Part shown: piece after piece, positions 19,153-28,799 of the stretch
Position numbering within the stretch: the stretch's first letter is position 1
How the letters are laid out: each line of letters opens with the position of its first letter
Assembly (NCBI RefSeq): GCF_009763805.1
Contig: NZ_CP046803.1
Span: 930,001 to 994,000, forward strand
Direction: 5' to 3'
Source of the DNA: Vibrio cidicii
GTDB taxonomy: Bacteria > Pseudomonadota > Gammaproteobacteria > Enterobacterales > Vibrionaceae
DNA: 64,000 bases
Notes under the pieces: model-generated
What the model saw: only the letters and a program-made list of their open reading frames with translations
Told to the model about the DNA's origin: nothing
The model's database searches: none
Position numbers and translations under genes: made by a program

Positions 19153-21123
19153 TCAGACGGCCACTTCGTCTAGCGCACGAAACACAGTGTCATCCAAATG
19201 GCCCTCAAACACTTGGCGGCACACTTTTCGCCGCACAGCGAGTCCGGCAATCAAACGCTCAATCGACAAATGTTTGTTCTCCGTCTGGCTGTTGTACAGT
19301 TCTACGACTTTACTGAGCGCTTCATAGGGCAAAACATGCTCATCGACACGGATGTAATCCAGCTTCTCTAAGAGCTCCTGACACTCTTCTTTGATAGAAA
19401 CATACGGATGACCTGTCATCGCAGACAACGCCGTTATACTGCGTTCTAGAGCCTCTGGGGAGGTATATTTGGTTAGCGTAATGGTGATCTCATCGGCATT
19501 GATCTCCACCAAGTGCTTACGCAGTTTCACTCTACGTCCTAAATTGCCTTTGGGAGAACGCTCCTTGCGCTGAATCGGTTCAAACTCACCATCAATGATG
19601 CCCGATAGTTCTTCCAGTTTCTGCTTACTCACCATTTCGTTGCGTAGCGGATTAGGCAAAGTTGGCGCCATATTACGTTTGCCCGCATTGGTGGTGCGAG
19701 CTCGCGAGTAACGCAGCACTTCTTCAACATCACATTTGATATCGATCTGGTAATCGATCACCTTATCTTTATCTTGGATCGTCGTAACGCTCAGGTGGTA
19801 GCCCCATAAGTTGACAGTAAAAAGATCTTCCGATCCCTTTTCTTCGGATAATCGACGCAATTCACGGATCAGATCCATCGAAAAACGTCGCCATTCAATG
19901 TTTCGTGCCAGCTTTTGATTAAGCTCGGTTAACAGCATGCTGTCGGTGTGACGACGAACCATACGACTGCGGAAAAATGAATACAACTGGAACACTAAGG
20001 TATGTTGTTTCAAGATCTCTGGTGGAAAGAGGAAGAAGTAATCTCGCGTCAGCAGTTCTTCGTAAAACGAAGGTTCCCAAACCAAAATATATAGATTGGG
20101 TTTAATGCGAATTTCGCCATCACTGCCCTCTGTAGGCGCCTCTTCAGATGCCGTAATGGTGCGAGCAAGAAAGCGAAAGCGATCGCTTTTAAACCCTTCG
20201 GGCATATTCTCACTCAGCCAACGCCCTGTCAGTTCATGCAACTGAAAATCGGTAAACTCAATGCGATCAATACTATCGCGGATCGAATCCCGTGCAGGGC
20301 CACTGTCTTTTTTGCCTCTTAGCGACAAAATATCCGTGATATAGAGTGGGGTCTTGTTCGGAATATGAGTGGCATCTAACTGATATTCCTCTTTGTGATG
20401 ATCATGGTATTGCACCGTCAAAGTGAACAGTGCAAATAGTGTCATCAGATCGTCCACCGTCATGATATTTTTTGAGGAACGAGTTTCGATAACCGCTCGT
20501 GTACCGGAGATTGAAACCATCGATTTTTGGTAACTTTTACGCGTCCTTGGAGGAGCGAGCGCTTGGTCAATGATCCCAGCCCAATTGGTTGGTGAAACGA
20601 CGAATTGATCGGCTTCATCTTTCATACTCGGTGGCGTGTTTAAGCCGTGCTCATTGAGCAATCGTTTATTGACCTGAGTTTGTGCTAAGGCTTTCGAGCG
20701 TTTCTCTTTTTCGCTCTGTTTCACTTTTTCGGTGACTAAACTGGCTGCACCTAATACTGAGATAAGTTTGTTTGGATTAACAAAGCGATGCAGCATGGTT
20801 TTGCCTGCGAGCCCTTCTTCAAAGCGCACGGGGGTTTGGGTAAACAAGCCGATACTGACCGCAGCTCGTAAACGTTGCTGAAGAGCGGCTCGGGTTAATT
20901 GTCCATCGGTAGCATCGACAATTTCAGTGGTGGATACCAATCCATCTTTACTGCTAAACCCACGCAAAGAGATCAAATTTAACAGTTCTAAAATACTTTT
21001 CGTTACCCCTTTGAAATGCTGATATTGCTCAACCCAATCTGCAGATGAGTCACTGACTTCAAATAGATGGCCGTCTTTGTGGCTCCTTGGAGCTTTGATC
21101 AGTATTTTTTCTTCGGTTGTCAT
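19153..21123 (-). CDS. rctB: Chromosome II replication initiator RctB
   Basis: A protein of 656 residues, matching the roughly 658 of V. cholerae RctB. It is the Vibrio-specific initiator that binds methylated 12-mers to melt ori2 and 29/39-mers to restrain firing. I start at 21123 (MTTEEKILIKAPRSHKDGHL); the 11 extra codons upstream are not conserved in what I recall. The central part has winged-helix-like segments and the C-terminal part is basic. It is transcribed away from the origin, and its promoter lies in the AT-rich region, giving autoregulation. Confidence 0.97.
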   Translation of the reverse strand: MTTEEKILIKAPRSHKDGHLFEVSDSSADWVEQYQHFKGVTKSILELLNLISLRGFSSKDGLVSTTEIVDATDGQLTRAALQQRLRAAVSIGLFTQTPVRFEEGLAGKTMLHRFVNPNKLISVLGAASLVTEKVKQSEKEKRSKALAQTQVNKRLLNEHGLNTPPSMKDEADQFVVSPTNWAGIIDQALAPPRTRKSYQKSMVSISGTRAVIETRSSKNIMTVDDLMTLFALFTLTVQYHDHHKEEYQLDATHIPNKTPLYITDILSLRGKKDSGPARDSIRDSIDRIEFTDFQLHELTGRWLSENMPEGFKSDRFRFLARTITASEEAPTEGSDGEIRIKPNLYILVWEPSFYEELLTRDYFFLFPPEILKQHTLVFQLYSFFRSRMVRRHTDSMLLTELNQKLARNIEWRRFSMDLIRELRRLSEEKGSEDLFTVNLWGYHLSVTTIQDKDKVIDYQIDIKCDVEEVLRYSRARTTNAGKRNMAPTLPNPLRNEMVSKQKLEELSGIIDGEFEPIQRKERSPKGNLGRRVKLRKHLVEINADEITITLTKYTSPEALERSITALSAMTGHPYVSIKEECQELLEKLDYIRVDEHVLPYEALSKVVELYNSQTENKHLSIERLIAGLAVRRKVCRQVFEGHLDDTVFRALDEVAV

Positions 21124-21330
21124 GTTAGATCCAGATCGCTTTGACCGTAAAAGCACTATAGTTCCAAGAGAATAATGAAAAAAAGATCATAAATAAAGGG
21201 AAAAGAGAGATCTTTAAATAACTGATCTTTTTGCTTTATTTGATCTTATTGATATAGATGATCTAATGATCTGGAACGAGCGTCGCTTGTAAGTGCCCGT
21301 AATTAAAGACTTTTTATTTTCCCCGTTAGG
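21124..21330. promoter_or_regulatory. AT-rich unwinding region and rctB promoter
   Basis: Strongly AT-rich between about 21160 and 21260, with repeated TGATC words (ATCA on the other strand) such as CTGATCTTTTTG and TTTGATCTTATTGATATAGA. In V. cholerae RctB binds single-stranded ATCA repeats in the unwinding element next to the 12-mer array; position and composition agree here. The same DNA must hold the rctB promoter. Confidence 0.7.
21291..21306 (+). repeat. Candidate 29-mer-like inhibitory RctB site, copy 1
   Basis: AAGTGCCCGTAATTAA next to the rctB promoter is repeated almost exactly as AAGTGCCGTAATTTA at 22099. In V. cholerae a truncated 29-mer at the rctB promoter and fuller 39-mers in rctA mediate repression; this pair has the matching locations. 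Confidence 0.35.
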
Positions 21331-21334
21331 AAGC

Positions 21335-21456
21335 ATGATCATCTCCAGATAGAAAACATGATCATCATTAGCAAGAAAGCATGATCATAAGTTTATGAAA
21401 ACATGATCATTAGAGAATCGAAACGATGATCAGCAAAGAATAGAAAGCATGATCAT
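21335..21456 (+). repeat. oriCII array of six RctB 12-mer-type repeats
   Basis: ATGATCA(T) occurs at 21335, 21358, 21381, 21403, 21426 and 21449, all in the same orientation. The spacing is 23, 23, 22, 23 and 23 bases, about two helical turns. Each contains a Dam site (GATC); RctB binds only methylated 12-mers in V. cholerae. This is the core of the minimal origin. Confidence 0.9.
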
Positions 21457-21470
21457 CAGTCGTAAACAAT

Positions 21471-21479
21471 TTATCCACA
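21471..21479 (+). other. DnaA box of oriCII
   Basis: TTATCCACA is an exact consensus DnaA box. It lies 15 bases beyond the 12-mer array, matching the single DnaA box required in V. cholerae ori2. Confidence 0.9.
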
Positions 21480-21529
21480 GAGAGAAGCCAAACGTAAGCT
21501 TTTTATCTCTATCTGCCGAGTTGAATGGC

Positions 21530-22016
21530 TAACGGAACGATGATCAAGCATGGCACATTTTGGCAATATGCGATGGGAATAACAGCAGTATCGGCTGATA
21601 GTCTAAAATTTGTGCGTTTACCAGCGTTAATAGAGCGTAATTGGTTTGGGTTAATCTTTGCGAAAGCATGATCATGGAAATAAGGATGATGTAATGCGTT
21701 TGTCGTCACTGCTTGATGCGCCAAAGAAACGTGCGGGATTGCCTGAATCCCCATTCCATCGGCATTCCTCCGTAGTTTGGTTAAGTATTTACATGCTTCC
21801 GAGCATGATGACACTTGATCATGGTTCCGTAGAATGGATCCTCCTTCCCTCTCTCTTCCTGTAGATCTCATCGAGCTTCATGACCATGATCATCGTTTCG
21901 CCAACCAAACTATTTACGGAAAGATGATCAACAGGCTTCCTTGATCATCTTTCCTAATGCGATTTACCCAAAATAGAATGGAAAAGGCGCGACTTTTTTA
22001 CAGAAGCATGATCATG
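21530..22016. other. rctA: rctA-like control region with further RctB-type sites
   Basis: This stretch corresponds in position to V. cholerae rctA, a locus that limits ori2 firing and is not known to encode a protein. ATGATCA words occur at 21540, 21668, 21886, 21924 and 22008 on the plus strand and at about 21816 and 21942 on the minus strand. Several are extended to CGGAACNATGATCAA (21533-21547; reverse 21815-21829; near match 21917-21931). The open frames across it are interrupted by these sites and look non-coding. Confidence 0.65.
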
Positions 22017-22098
22017 ATGCGATACCGCGCTTTCTTTCTCTCTTTCTACGTGATTGCGATTAGAGCGGCTTTTCGCTCGTTTGGCTAATCGATTTGAC

Positions 22099-22113
22099 AA
22101 GTGCCGTAATTTA
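22099..22113 (+). repeat. Candidate 39-mer-like RctB site, copy 2
   Basis: AAGTGCCGTAATTTA nearly repeats the word at 21291 next to the rctB promoter. It lies between rctA-like sites and the parA2 promoter. Confidence 0.3.
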
Positions 22114-22147
22114 GAGGTGCTATCTAATCGTTCCGATGATTTATGAC

Positions 22148-22162
22148 ATTTACATTGTAAAT
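22148..22162. other. parS2: parS2 centromere site upstream of parA2
   Basis: Perfect TTTACATTGTAAA core. A degenerate half-site (GACACTGTAATTC) follows at about 22166-22178. Located 220 bases before parA2, it may also mediate ParB2 or ParA2 autoregulation. Confidence 0.85.
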
Positions 22163-22329
22163 TAGTGACACTGTAATTCTTTCATTCTATCTCAGTTGCA
22201 AACATCAAGTTGATAAAAGCCATAGTGCTCAAAAGCACATTATCGTTCTTTTTTACATCATTATGACGTGATTAATACATTTTTATGTGATTACTCTTCA
22301 AAATGAACGTTCACCTTTTTGTTGTGTTT

Positions 22330-22360
22330 GTATTAAAGTGCTGTACAATCGTGTGAAAGA
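22330..22360 (+). promoter_or_regulatory. Likely parA2 promoter
   Basis: A good -10 (TACAAT) follows a TTGT-type -35 about 17 bases upstream; the parA2 ATG, preceded by TAAGGA, is about 35 bases further on. Confidence 0.45.
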
Positions 22361-22381
22361 TATTTCTCTAAGGAATCGATA

Positions 22382-23599
22382 ATGAAAAGAGAGCAAACGA
22401 TAGAGAATCTCATTAAGTTGGCCGAATCAACTCAACAAGTTCAGGCGGACCGAATTGAGATTGTGCTTGAAGAGCGCAGTGATGATTATTTTCCGCCAAT
22501 GTCCAAGGCATTAATGGAAACGCGTTCTGGTTTAACCCGTCGTAAGTTGGATGATGCGATTAGCAAAATGGAAGCGGAAGGGCATCAGTTTACCAAAAAC
22601 AACGCCAACCATTACTCGATCTCTTTAGAAGAAGCACATATGTTGATGGACGCTGCGGGCGTGGCGAAGTTCCACCAGCGTAAAAACAGTACCGGAAACA
22701 AGCCGTGGATTATCAATGTGCAAAACCAGAAGGGCGGTACGGGCAAGTCAATGACGGCTGTGCATTTAGCCGCTTGCTTGGCATTGAATTTGGATAAGCG
22801 TTACCGTATTTGTCTTATTGACTTAGATCCACAAGGCTCTTTACGTTTGTTCCTCAATCCGCAAATCAGTATTGCCGAGCACGATAATATCTATTCTGCG
22901 GTTGATATCATGCTGGACAACGTTCCAGAAGAGGTCGAGGTGAATCGTGAATTCTTGCACCGTAATGTGCTTTTACCAACGCAGTATCCTAATCTGAAAA
23001 CCATTTCCGCATTCCCGGAAGATGCGATGTTTAACGCTGAAGCTTGGCAGTATTTGTCACAAAATCAGTCGCTTGATATCGTGCGACTGCTCAAGGAAAA
23101 ACTGATCGATAAGATTGCTGATGATTTTGATGTCATCATGATTGATACCGGTCCTCACGTCGATCCTCTGGTGTGGAATGCGATGTATGCATCGAATGCG
23201 CTGTTGATCCCATGTGCGGCGAAACGTTTAGACTGGGCGTCGACCGTCAACTTCTTCCAACACTTGCCAACCGTGTATGAAATGTTTCCAGACGATTGGA
23301 AAGGGCTGGAGTTTGTCCGCCTTATGCCAACCATGTTTGAAGATGACAATAAAAAACAAGTCTCGGTACTGACCGAGATGAACTACTTGCTTGGTGATCA
23401 GGTGATGATGGCGACCATTCCTCGCAGCCGTGCTTTTGAAACCTGCGCCGATACGTACAGCACCGTATTTGATTTAACCACGGGTGACTTTGAAGGTGGC
23501 AAAAAGACACTAGCGACGGCGCAAGATGCGGTGCAAAAGAGTGCGCTTGAACTAGAGCGTGTGCTTCATTCTCATTGGTCTTCACTGAATCAAGGATAA
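22382..23599 (+). CDS. parA: Chromosome II partition ATPase ParA2
   Basis: A 405-residue ParA of the P1/P7 type: an N-terminal DNA-binding region of about 100 residues (helix-turn-helix around SGLTRRKLDDAISKME) precedes the deviant Walker A NQKGGTGKS near residue 117. Walker A' (LIDLDPQGSL) and Walker B (VIMIDTGPHVD) follow. It forms ATP-dependent filaments or gradients on the nucleoid that move ParB2-parS2 complexes, and probably represses its own operon. parB2 follows after 7 bases. Confidence 0.97.
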   Translation: MKREQTIENLIKLAESTQQVQADRIEIVLEERSDDYFPPMSKALMETRSGLTRRKLDDAISKMEAEGHQFTKNNANHYSISLEEAHMLMDAAGVAKFHQRKNSTGNKPWIINVQNQKGGTGKSMTAVHLAACLALNLDKRYRICLIDLDPQGSLRLFLNPQISIAEHDNIYSAVDIMLDNVPEEVEVNREFLHRNVLLPTQYPNLKTISAFPEDAMFNAEAWQYLSQNQSLDIVRLLKEKLIDKIADDFDVIMIDTGPHVDPLVWNAMYASNALLIPCAAKRLDWASTVNFFQHLPTVYEMFPDDWKGLEFVRLMPTMFEDDNKKQVSVLTEMNYLLGDQVMMATIPRSRAFETCADTYSTVFDLTTGDFEGGKKTLATAQDAVQKSALELERVLHSHWSSLNQG

Positions 23600-23606
23600 A
23601 TAAGTC

Positions 23607-24581
23607 ATGGCAATTAGAACTTCAGAACTCAATGCCAAACTCTTTGGTAAAGCAGATAAGCGCCGAGTCACCACACCTCAAGAGGCACAGACCGCGGCGA
23701 AAGAGCAAGCACAAGTGATTGAACTGTCTGTGGCGGGCGAGCAGAGCGTCACGTTTGAATTGGTGCGTATTGCCGCTCAAGAGGTGGAACAGAAAACGGT
23801 CGTGTTTGCAGAAAATGCTCGTGAACAGGCATTTTTAAATGAACACGCGTTGTCCGATGTTTTAAGTACGCTCAAAGAGAGAGGACAGCAATACCCAGCG
23901 GTCGGTCGTCGTGCGGCTGACGGTAAGATCGAAGTACTCGATGGTAGTCGTCGTCGTATGTCTTGTATTCTCGCGAAGCAAGATTTCCTCATTTATGTCG
24001 CCGATAACATCAGTGCCGAGCAGGCGAAATTTTTGTCTGATGTCGCTAACGCGCACAAGCCACTCTCTCTGTACGAGAAAGGCAAAGAGATGCAAGCGAA
24101 GCTGGACAAAGGGGAAGCTGAAGATCAAAAAGCGCTGGCAAAAATGTTCCAATGCAGTGAGGCATTGGTTAGCGGCGCACTCAAAGCGGCTTCGCTGCCG
24201 CTGGAGTTGCTGCAAGCTTACCCCAACGTGAGCGAGCTTGGCCGCCCGACGATCGTAAAACTGCACAAACAGTACTTCTCTTTGCCAAGTGAGCAACAAA
24301 CGCAGCTTTTGCATAAATGTCTGAGTGAAGAAGGGCTGGTTTGGCAACGCAGTCAGGCTCAGGGAGTGGCGCGTTTGACCAAAGAAGTGACGGAGACACT
24401 TGAGCTGTGGATGTCTGAGTTGCTACCAAGTCAGCCTAAAGCCAAAGCAGAGAAGACAGAGCTTATCAAAGGACGCGCATCTTACAGCCGTAAGGGCAGT
24501 AATTTGGCGCTGACACTAAAGAAAATTGATGACCAAACAATGGATGAGATCCTAAAGTTCCTTGAATCCAAACTAGGATAA
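23607..24581 (+). CDS. parB: Chromosome II centromere-binding protein ParB2
   Basis: A 324-residue ParB. The N-terminal nuclease-like/CTPase domain has YPAVGRRAADGKIEVLDGSRRR, corresponding to the GxRR box that binds CTP. The helix-turn-helix QKALAKMFQCSEALVSGALK follows near residue 175-195. The C-terminal dimerisation domain is basic. It binds the TTTACANTGTAAA sites found seven times in this window. Co-transcribed with parA2; a terminator follows. Confidence 0.96.
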   Translation: MAIRTSELNAKLFGKADKRRVTTPQEAQTAAKEQAQVIELSVAGEQSVTFELVRIAAQEVEQKTVVFAENAREQAFLNEHALSDVLSTLKERGQQYPAVGRRAADGKIEVLDGSRRRMSCILAKQDFLIYVADNISAEQAKFLSDVANAHKPLSLYEKGKEMQAKLDKGEAEDQKALAKMFQCSEALVSGALKAASLPLELLQAYPNVSELGRPTIVKLHKQYFSLPSEQQTQLLHKCLSEEGLVWQRSQAQGVARLTKEVTETLELWMSELLPSQPKAKAEKTELIKGRASYSRKGSNLALTLKKIDDQTMDEILKFLESKLG

Positions 24582-24598
24582 GACGCCATTTTTTGACG

Positions 24599-24623
24599 AA
24601 AAGCCGCTGATGCGGCTTTTTTT
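24599..24623 (+). terminator. Terminator of the parAB2 operon
   Basis: AAAAGCCGC and GCGGCTTTTT pair around TGAT, followed by T's. Confidence 0.9.
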
Positions 24624-24667
24624 GATCCTGTGCTACCATAAGCACACTTCGAACTTGGGTACGATTT

Positions 24668-26722
24668 ATGGACACTCCTTTACAAGCGTTGCATGCGATT
24701 TGTCAGCAAGTATCAACGACTGGCTGGCGTTATGGCGTGGTTTTGCGTGGTGACGCTAAGTGGCAAGATGAACAATTGCATCACTGGCTAACTCTGCAAA
24801 CTTCAGCGGTGATTTTTTCTGTTGGGTTACGTGATGACTTTCATCCGCAGATCAGCAAAGCGGTTGGATATAAACAGGGGCAGCGCCTTTTAGGGCAGGA
24901 GTGCCAAATTCTGGTTGTCGATGCGCGCCAGCCGTTTGATGCCAATAGCTTCACTGCGGCTTGTGGTGCATTAGTTGGCGGCGGAATTTTGCTGATATTA
25001 CCCAGTAACGGGCCCACAACCTCTTATGCTCAAGCTTGGTTAGAGCGTCACTTTGCCGAGTTAGTACAAATAGATAAAGGGCAGATTACCCAGCTTCCCC
25101 AATTGGTTTTAGCTGCCGAGGTTGAAGATGGTTTCGCAGATCAGCTTCATGCCGTCGAGTTGGTCAAAAAAGTGCTGACAGGTCATCGCAAGCGGCCTCT
25201 TGTTCTGACGGCAGACCGAGGACGAGGGAAAAGCAGTGCGCTTGGTCTGGCTTGTGGCCAGTTAATGCAGCAGCGGCCTTTGAAAATTTTGCTGACTGCG
25301 CCGTCATTTTCAGCAGTTGAAACGTTATTTTTCCACGCACAAACCCAGTTATCCAGTGCCCAAAGCGATGGGAAATTCATTTTACGTACTGGTGAATCGT
25401 CACTGCAATTTATTGCGCCCGATGAGCTGTTATCACAACGCCCATCGTGTGACCTCTTGCTGGTTGACGAAGCTGCCGCCATTCCTTTGCCGATGCTAAA
25501 AGCGATGGTGGCTGACTATCATCGTTTGGTCTTCTCTTCTACCGTCCATGGTTACGAAGGTTGCGGCAGAGGCTTTTCCAATAAGTTTATTCCTTGGCTG
25601 CAAGCCGAGCGGCCCGGAATGAAAGCGTATCATTTAGAGCAGCCTATCCGCTGGAAAAGCAATGACCCACTGGAAGCGTGGCTCAATCACGCCTTTTTGT
25701 TACAAAGCGATGATGTGTCGATTGACAACGTGACTCGTGATGTGTTGAGCTTGCGCTTAGTAAGTAAAGCGGAACTACTTGCGAAGCCAGCCATACTTCA
25801 ATCTTGTTTCTCTCTTTTGGTCAACGCACATTATCAAACCACACCCAATGATTTACTTCAGTTGCTTGCCGATGAGGCGTGTCAGCTTTATCTCGCTCAA
25901 GTGCAAAATGCGGTCGTTTGCTGCATCTTGACTGTTGACGAAGGCGGGTTGGAGGCCGATCTGATTAAAGCGATTCAGCTTGGCCACAGGCGCCCAGCCG
26001 GGCATTTGGTTGCGACCACCATTGCCAATCATCTCGGCATTACGCAAGCCGCGCAGCAAACCGCGACACGGGTGATGCGAATTGCTGTTCACCCAGATTG
26101 GCAAGGGCGTGGCATCGGGCAGAATCTATTGGCTCAGTTACAAGTTCTGCTCGAAGGTAAAACGGATTACCTTGCGACCAGTTTTGGCTCCAGCGCGGAA
26201 TTGGTTCGCTTTTGGCAGCAAGCGGGTTATGTGCCACTGCGATTGGGTTTTTCGCGTGATGCGGCCAGTGGATGCCATTCTCTGGTGATGGTGAAAGCGT
26301 TAAGTGCCTTGGCTGAAAGATGGCAAACGCAAGCGCATCTGATGTTCAAAGAGACACTGCCGGATTATCTGTCGTCGAGTTTTTCCGAGTTGGATGCGAT
26401 GCTGGTACGATCGCTGCTCAACACGGTGAGCTACTCAAGCCCCAATCCGACTTGTATCGCTCTGATTGTTAATTATGCTGAAGGTGGCAACAGTTTTGAC
26501 AGCGTCCAACCTTGGCTTAAAGCTTGGCTACTGTCGCTTGAGGTGCAGAGCCTATCGGATCTGCTAATCAGTAAAGTGTTGCTCAACCAGTCGTGGCAGC
26601 GCTGCGCGGAGCGTTTTGCTTTCCCTGGCCGAAAACAAGCAGAACAAGCGCTAAGAGGCGATGTGCACCAACTCGTTTCCCTGTCAAATTTACAATGTAA
26701 ATTGGATCATCTTGCCGAGTAA
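24668..26722 (+). CDS. tmcA: tRNA(Met) cytidine acetyltransferase TmcA
   Basis: A 684-residue enzyme that makes N4-acetylcytidine at the wobble base of elongator tRNA-Met with ATP and acetyl-CoA. Domains in order: N-terminal DUF1726 (about 10-150), RNA helicase-like ATPase with Walker A DRGRGKSS (183-190) and LLVDEAAAIP, GNAT acetyltransferase with the acetyl-CoA loop HPDWQGRGIGQNL (about 475-487), and a C-terminal tRNA-binding tail. It lies between parB2 and a cluster of parS2 sites; one parS2 site falls inside its last 12 codons. Confidence 0.96.
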   Translation: MDTPLQALHAICQQVSTTGWRYGVVLRGDAKWQDEQLHHWLTLQTSAVIFSVGLRDDFHPQISKAVGYKQGQRLLGQECQILVVDARQPFDANSFTAACGALVGGGILLILPSNGPTTSYAQAWLERHFAELVQIDKGQITQLPQLVLAAEVEDGFADQLHAVELVKKVLTGHRKRPLVLTADRGRGKSSALGLACGQLMQQRPLKILLTAPSFSAVETLFFHAQTQLSSAQSDGKFILRTGESSLQFIAPDELLSQRPSCDLLLVDEAAAIPLPMLKAMVADYHRLVFSSTVHGYEGCGRGFSNKFIPWLQAERPGMKAYHLEQPIRWKSNDPLEAWLNHAFLLQSDDVSIDNVTRDVLSLRLVSKAELLAKPAILQSCFSLLVNAHYQTTPNDLLQLLADEACQLYLAQVQNAVVCCILTVDEGGLEADLIKAIQLGHRRPAGHLVATTIANHLGITQAAQQTATRVMRIAVHPDWQGRGIGQNLLAQLQVLLEGKTDYLATSFGSSAELVRFWQQAGYVPLRLGFSRDAASGCHSLVMVKALSALAERWQTQAHLMFKETLPDYLSSSFSELDAMLVRSLLNTVSYSSPNPTCIALIVNYAEGGNSFDSVQPWLKAWLLSLEVQSLSDLLISKVLLNQSWQRCAERFAFPGRKQAEQALRGDVHQLVSLSNLQCKLDHLAE
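26688..26702. other. parS2: parS2 site inside the tmcA coding end
   Basis: Perfect TTTACAATGTAAA core in the codons for SNLQCKLD of TmcA, showing that the motif is kept even where it constrains protein sequence. Confidence 0.82.
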
Positions 26723-26732
26723 ACTCATTGCT

Positions 26733-26747
26733 ATTTACACTGTAAAT
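26733..26747. other. parS2: parS2 site after tmcA
   Basis: Perfect TTTACACTGTAAA core 11 bases past the tmcA stop, and 45 bases from the previous site. Confidence 0.85.
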
Positions 26748-26874
26748 CGAGCCCATTAATCCTTATTTGTTTTTTAGCAGTAGAAGATAGTGAGCTGCAA
26801 CGGAAAAGGAATCGATATATTGGAGGCGCGCTTTGGCTAGTGGGGGCTCTATCTGTTTGTGGTTGGTGAAGTGG

Positions 26875-26889
26875 ATTTACAGTGTAAAC
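26875..26889. other. parS2: parS2 site, third of a cluster
   Basis: Perfect TTTACAGTGTAAA core, closing a group of three sites in 202 bases. It is the only copy here with G at the variable centre. Confidence 0.85.
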
Positions 26890-27056
26890 CGTTGAGCGAG
26901 AAATAAACCCGCAGTCACAAACTGGATGCAATCTCGTTCGATATACCCTTTAGTGATGTGAGCCAGATTATTCCCTTTCCATGATTCTCAGCGATCCTCA
27001 TTTTCGTTAGACTAGTTCCAAGATTACCTTTTGGCTTTAACTGCACGTGGCTGTTT

Positions 27057-28734
27057 ATGTGGAAACTATGCCTTTCATGGAATGAAAATAAGACCAGCAT
27101 CATTGCCAAACTCCCAGAAGTGGATTTGGGTGGTGAGCTGATCAGAAAAGAAATTGACGCCGTACTGGCGGAGATGGATGCTGGAAATCTGTTTCTTGAT
27201 GAAGCAGAAGTGGTGCGGTTTATTAACAGTGTGCGGGAGAAAAAGGCCGAAGCGTACCAAGGTATTGAGGTAGCAAAACGGTTGAATGCACAGTTGGAAG
27301 TCGAATTGTCAAACAATGATATGTTGGCCAGTATGAAAGTTACGGGCGCCTATGGTGGTCGAGGCTTGCGCGGTAGTGAGATAGTCCACGCGCTAGCCAG
27401 CGCGCATGTCACTAAAGGCATTAATAAGTTAGCCTTGAAAAAAGTGCTGGTCATGAGTAATCAGCTCAAACCGGGAGAGAGCTTTGTACAGGCTGTGGCG
27501 CAAGGCAAACAACCAGTTAAAGGCAAAGATGCCCAGTTTGTCCCTCTAGTTGAAGACATCACCAAGCGAGTGCTTAAGCCGGAGAAAGGGAAGTCGGCGA
27601 ACGCTAAAATCGATATGCGCAATCTTGGTGAAACCATTACCGTTGAACGCGGAGACGAAGTGATGCGTCGCGAGCCCGCCACTAGAGGTACCCCGGGATT
27701 TACGGTTCAAGGCAAAGCCATTCCACCTTTAGCCGGGAAAGATGCTGCATTAAAACCTGGTAAAGGAACGGAAATTGCGTCTTACAATCCCAACATACTC
27801 ATCGCCAGTCAAGCAGGCATGCCGCTGATTAAAGAAAAAACCATCGAAGTCGACAGTGCGCTGTGCCTCAATAACGTCGGTGTCGGGACTGGACATATCA
27901 AATTTAAAGGTAATGTCGTGATCTCCGGTGATATTGAGGCTGGGATGAAAGTGCGTGCGACGGGCTCTATCACCGTTGGTGGCTTCATTGAATCCGCCGA
28001 TGTACAGGCACAAGGCGATATAGTGGTTGGCAAAGGCATCATAGGTCATACCGTGAGTGATGGTGAAGCCAAAAGTTGCTCGGTTAAAACCAAAGGCAAT
28101 ATTAGCGCCAACTACGCACAATATTGTGAGTTGCAGGCAGGGCACAACATTGAACTTGCAGTACATTCACTCAACAACGACATTTTGTGCGGGCATGATC
28201 TCACCGTGATGGACGCCAATGGTAAAAATGGTACCTTGAGTGGCGGGGTAGCCCGCGTTGGCGGAAAAGTAAAATGTGTCTTCCTTGGCGTTGAAGGGGA
28301 TACGGCGACTAAGATTGAGGCCTTTGCTCGTTTCGCCGCCTATAAAGATAAAATCGCTTCGCTCAAAGAGCAGTATAAGATTGCCCAAGAAGAGACGATG
28401 GATGTGATTCGTCGCGAACTCGAATTTAAGAAGACGCCGAAATCGGAGAGGGAAGAAGGCGTCGAAGCTGAAATTGCAGATCTGAAAGCGCAAAACAGTG
28501 CGCAACTCGAGTCGCTTAAAGGCGAGCTCGAAACTGCCGATGCCGAATTCAACGCATTGTTGGAAATTAACACGGTGGAAGCGACGGAAAAAGTGTTCAC
28601 CCGAGTGACGGTACAATTTGGTGATGAACAGGTGGTGACCAAGCGAAACTCATGGTGGCAGTATCTTCCGCTTCAATCAGTATGAAATCAAAGTTTCTTC
28701 AACTCTGGAAGAAGAAGATGTGGCCGTAAACTAG
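27057..28734 (+). pseudogene. FapA (DUF342) family protein, frameshifted near its end
   Basis: About 558 residues when corrected. The N-terminal third contains a helical region and TIVERGDEVMRREPATRGTPG, typical of FapA/DUF342. The central part is a right-handed beta helix of Gly/Val repeats (KFKGNVVISGDIEAGMKVRA, then GDIVVGKGIIGH), and the C-terminus is a long coiled coil. The frame breaks at GAAAC 28645-28649; removing one base gives HGGSIFRFNQYEIKVSSTLE and a stop at 28734. DUF342 proteins are linked to flagellar assembly or cell-surface polysaccharide control in some bacteria; the role here is unknown. Confidence 0.85.
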
Positions 28735-28799
28735 CCCTCATTTTGAGTATTAGTTTTTAGAAGATTGCTTTTTAGCCACAACTCCTTTAGGTTAACCAT

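Larger units (their letters stand above)
26723..27056. other. Intergenic parS2-bearing region
   Basis: Apart from two parS2 sites this 334-base gap shows no gene. It must contain the promoter of the FapA-family gene, but no strong -35/-10 pair stands out. Confidence 0.4.

Noticed and set aside
20398..20405. ATGATCAT inside rctB, and similar words in gltS, putR and putA
   Set aside because: Single palindromic words without the extended context or clustering; expected by chance in coding DNA.
21509..21871. 120-codon minus-strand frame in the rctA region
   Set aside because: No ribosome-binding site, composition unlike a protein, and crossed by repeated RctB-type sites; it is probably a by-product of the control region.
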